Shown here one piece after another: positions 63,201 through 64,000 of a stretch of 64,000 nucleotides of DNA. This stretch comes from Galbula dea. Its lineage: Eukaryota; Chordata; Aves; Piciformes; Galbulidae. The position numbers were made by a program, and so were the translations under genes. The stretch's first letter is position 1, and each line of letters starts with the position of its first letter. Below the pieces are notes generated by a model. It worked only from the letters and a program-made list of their open reading frames with translations, did no database searches and was not told where the DNA came from. The DNA lies in contig VWZX01001678.1 in the NCBI GenBank assembly GCA_013399015.1, positions 372,001-436,000 of the forward strand, read 5' to 3'.

Positions 63201-63722
63201 AGATGACTTCAGTCCTATCAACAGGTATGTGTTTTTTTGGATCCATTTTCATCTCCTGTTTTCCAAAAGTACTAAGCATGCCTCTAGTTTTCACATAAAT
63301 ATACAGAACTGCTCCCAAGAATTACTAAAAGGAGCTATTGGAATGTAATGTCCTCAGACATTACCTGCTTAAAATCAGGGTGACAACTGGCCTTAATACT
63401 CCTGATTTTTGTATGTATTTTTGAGGCAGTATCTTCAATCCAGCATTCCAGGCAACAGTCAGGAATCATTGTAACTTTTGATGAAAGTGCACCATAGTAG
63501 TTTGGGGGGAAATGCTTTTATGTTTAAAAGCTAAATCTTTTTTATATTCATTTATAGGATTGCTTATCCTGTTGTTCAAATGGCAACTCAGTCTGGGAAG
63601 AATGTATATCTGACTGTCACCAAGGAGTCTGGCAATAGTGTAGTTCTCTTGTTTAAGATGATCAGTACAAGGGCAGCAAGTGGACTCTATAGAGCAATTA
63701 CAGAGACACATGCATTTTACAG
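51212..63722 (+). CDS. MYLIP: MYLIP (IDOL) E3 ubiquitin ligase, 5' five coding exons, 3' end outside window
   Basis: Five exons with canonical AG/GT borders join to 827 coding bases (275 codons plus 2 nt): 51212-51298, 52364-52554, 62109-62294, 63027-63224, 63558-63722. The product starts MLCYVTRPDAVVMEVEVEAK and matches vertebrate MYLIP closely as I remember it (human 445 aa), so about 62% of the protein is here. Visible parts are the FERM F1 lobe (about 1-85), F2 (about 90-190) and the first part of F3. Known role: a cytosolic, membrane-associated E3 ligase, induced by LXR in mammals, that recognises NPxY-containing tails of LDLR, VLDLR and ApoER2 through its FERM domain and ubiquitinates them through a C-terminal RING. 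Tyr265 and Thr269, reported (as I recall) as receptor-tail contacts in human IDOL, fall at exactly those positions here. The RING is not in the window. Intron phases are 0, 2, 2, 2, 2. No frameshift or stop is seen, so the gene looks functional. Confidence 0.97.
52364..52554 (+). CDS. MYLIP: MYLIP coding exon 2 (residues 30-92 plus 2 nt)
   Basis: The exon follows a strong polypyrimidine acceptor (TTTCTTTCTTTCAG|GTT) and runs to the donor ACAAG|GTAAGT at 52555. It encodes VCRRLGIIEVDYFGLQF and continues through LNLRNRISQQ to ILQEQT, completing the F1 lobe and entering the linker to F2. It leaves two bases of an Arg codon, so intron 2 is phase 2. The following intron is the largest visible, 9,554 bp (52555-62108), and holds CR1 insertions in both orientations. 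Confidence 0.96.
55675..56021 (+). mobile_element. CR1 3' fragment in MYLIP intron 2 (sense)
   Basis: Landmarks: CAGCTGAGGGAACTGGGGGTGTTTAGCCTAGAG, GTTACTTGAAAGGAGATTGTAGTGAGG, GATAGGACAAGAGGAAACAGCCTCAAGTTGTG, GGAGAAATTTCTTTACTGCAAGGGTTATTAGATATTGG, and the tail TTTTCCAACCATAATAATTCTGATTCTAC. It lies in the same direction as the host gene. Confidence 0.93.
57552..57576 (+). repeat. Compound (TA)n(CA)n microsatellite in MYLIP intron 2
   Basis: TATATATATA is followed by CACACATACACACAC. A short compound dinucleotide repeat, probably polymorphic. Confidence 0.85.
58154..58960 (-). mobile_element. CR1 3' fragment in MYLIP intron 2 (antisense), about 800 bp
   Basis: Begins (plus sense) TCACAGAATATTAGGAGTTGGAAGGGACCTCAAAAGATCATCTAG. 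It extends through the ORF2 C-terminal part to the LHLAKTNPTYEYRLG segment near 58900, where the frame shifts. The 3' coding motif differs from the young copies (CKLKHRRFRVNTRRNFFPVQV), marking a separate CR1 subfamily. Confidence 0.94.
58226..58867 (-). pseudogene. CR1 ORF2 C-terminal remnant, 213 codons open
   Basis: The minus-strand frame encodes GERDLGVLVDGRMTMSQQCA, then ANGILGWIRRGVASRSREVL, EYCVQFWAPQLKKDRKLLER, PYEERLRELGLFSLENRRL and RLPREVGESPSLEIFKTHL, colinear with the end of CR1 ORF2. The frame is lost upstream near 58860, where a second frame continues with AKYRVLHLAKTNPTYEYRLG. It carries no catalytic domain and no promoter. It lies antisense inside MYLIP intron 2. Confidence 0.9.
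59734..60002 (-). mobile_element. CR1 3' fragment in MYLIP intron 2 (antisense)
   Basis: In plus sense: TCATAGGATGGCCCAGGTTGGAAGGGACCTTAAAGATCATCTAGTTCC, then GGTTGCCCAGGGCCATCCAGCCTGGCCTTGAACACTGCCAGGGATGGGGCATC, and GTAGCCATTCCCTTGTGTCCTGCTGCAGTAC at the broken 5' side. The frame is partly open (residues such as YELKEGKFRLEIRRFFTQRM) but is interrupted. Confidence 0.93.
62109..62294 (+). CDS. MYLIP: MYLIP coding exon 3 (residues 93-154, FERM F2)
   Basis: The acceptor is ATTGCAG|GCAT at 62108; the donor is GAGAG|GTAAAA at 62295, weaker than the others. It encodes Arg93 (split codon), then HMFFLHIKEDLLAGN, and later FGDYNQNTAKYNYEDLCAKE, the helical F2 lobe. Several residues differ from human MYLIP as I remember it (for example Met95 for Ile, and changes around residues 104-113), but the FGDYNQNTAKYNYE core is unchanged. 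Exon length is 186 bp, a multiple of three, with phase 2 on both sides. Confidence 0.96.
63027..63224 (+). CDS. MYLIP: MYLIP coding exon 4 (residues 155-220, F2/F3 junction)
   Basis: The acceptor is TCAACAG|CATT; the donor is CAACAG|GTATGT at 63225. The split Ser155 is followed by IIVKHKELEGLSQASAEYQV, then WHSVRDTEGQKLLIGVGPEG, ending DDFSPIN with two bases of Arg221. This covers the end of F2 and the start of the PH/PTB-like F3 lobe. It is 198 bp, phase 2 on both sides. Intron 3 before it is 732 bp and intron 4 after it is 333 bp. Confidence 0.96.
63558..63722 (+). CDS. MYLIP: MYLIP coding exon 5 (residues 221-275, FERM F3)
   Basis: The acceptor is TTTATAG|GATT; the donor is TTTACAG|GTCAGT at 63723. 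It encodes Arg221 (split), then IAYPVVQMATQSGKNVYLTV, ending ITETHAFY and two bases of codon 276. It contains the GLYRAIT segment whose Tyr265 and Thr269 are described for human IDOL as part of the receptor-tail binding surface (recalled, not looked up). It is 165 bp, phase 2 on both sides. Exons 6 and 7, with the end of F3 and the RING finger, should lie just to the right of the window. Confidence 0.95.
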
Positions 63723-64000
63723 GTCAGTATTGCTGCTAGAGGCAACTGCTGCTGGTCTTCTCCACAATGCTTGAATTAAGTGCGTAAGCAGCCAGCAGTC
63801 TGACTGCACTTCAGAAATGCTCTGCAAAATTTCGTTATCTTTACAGCCTCTACTTTCCTCTTAAATCCAGAAGCTAACAGGTTTTTGCTGCTTTCCATTT
63901 TGTGGGGTGGGACTACAAAACAAGTGAGCAGATTTTGTCTATGCTGATAAATAACAGCACTTCAGAATGTAAACTTAGTCTGTTCTTTAATACTTCATAA

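Noticed and set aside
1..64000. CRISPR arrays, operons, tRNA or rRNA genes
   Set aside because: No regularly spaced repeats, no cloverleaf with A/B boxes and no rRNA-like sequence seen; the DNA is vertebrate nuclear.

Overview
This is a vertebrate nuclear sequence and almost certainly a bird. The evidence is at least thirteen 3'-end fragments of chicken-repeat-1 (CR1) LINEs, with the avian tail pattern (GGTTGGAAGGGACC and an ATTCTRTG octamer tail). There is also one solo LTR with the TGTCCTGG...CA termini of avian ERVL-type retroviruses. Large introns and a CpG-island promoter agree with this. I cannot name the species. The young, uninterrupted CR1 copies suggest a lineage with recent CR1 activity, but that is a weak inference.

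Layout. Bases 1 to about 50,650 hold no protein-coding gene that I can support: this is AT-rich intergenic DNA with scattered CR1 tails. Three features stand out in it. One is a 1.4-kb CR1 copy at 33,228-34,659 (minus) whose reverse-transcriptase frame is still open, with a near-identical 410-bp sister at 4,176-4,585 (plus). The second is a solo ERVL-like LTR at 24,548-25,198. The third is a small unclassified dispersed repeat present at 32,769 and, inverted, at 45,496. In mammals the equivalent interval upstream of this gene is a gene-poor gap after DTNBP1, so the emptiness fits conserved synteny (knowledge-based inference; no DTNBP1 exon is visible here).

Bases 50,690-51,930 form a GC- and CpG-rich island with a GC box, a G-quadruplex motif, two inverted CCAAT boxes and a TATA-like box. 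It drives the only real gene: MYLIP (IDOL), on the plus strand. IDOL is the FERM-RING E3 ubiquitin ligase that, in mammals, degrades LDLR, VLDLR and ApoER2. Five coding exons (51,212-51,298; 52,364-52,554; 62,109-62,294; 63,027-63,224; 63,558-63,722) join in frame to give the first 275 residues plus two bases of codon 276. The remaining FERM F3 sequence and the RING finger lie beyond the right edge. Intron 2 (9.55 kb) carries three CR1 fragments.

I looked for an undescribed system and did not find a convincing one. The second-look items are modest: TE age and orientation, non-B DNA motifs, symmetric MYLIP exons, and possible conserved noncoding or nuclear-receptor sites. All need alignments or assays that I cannot run.
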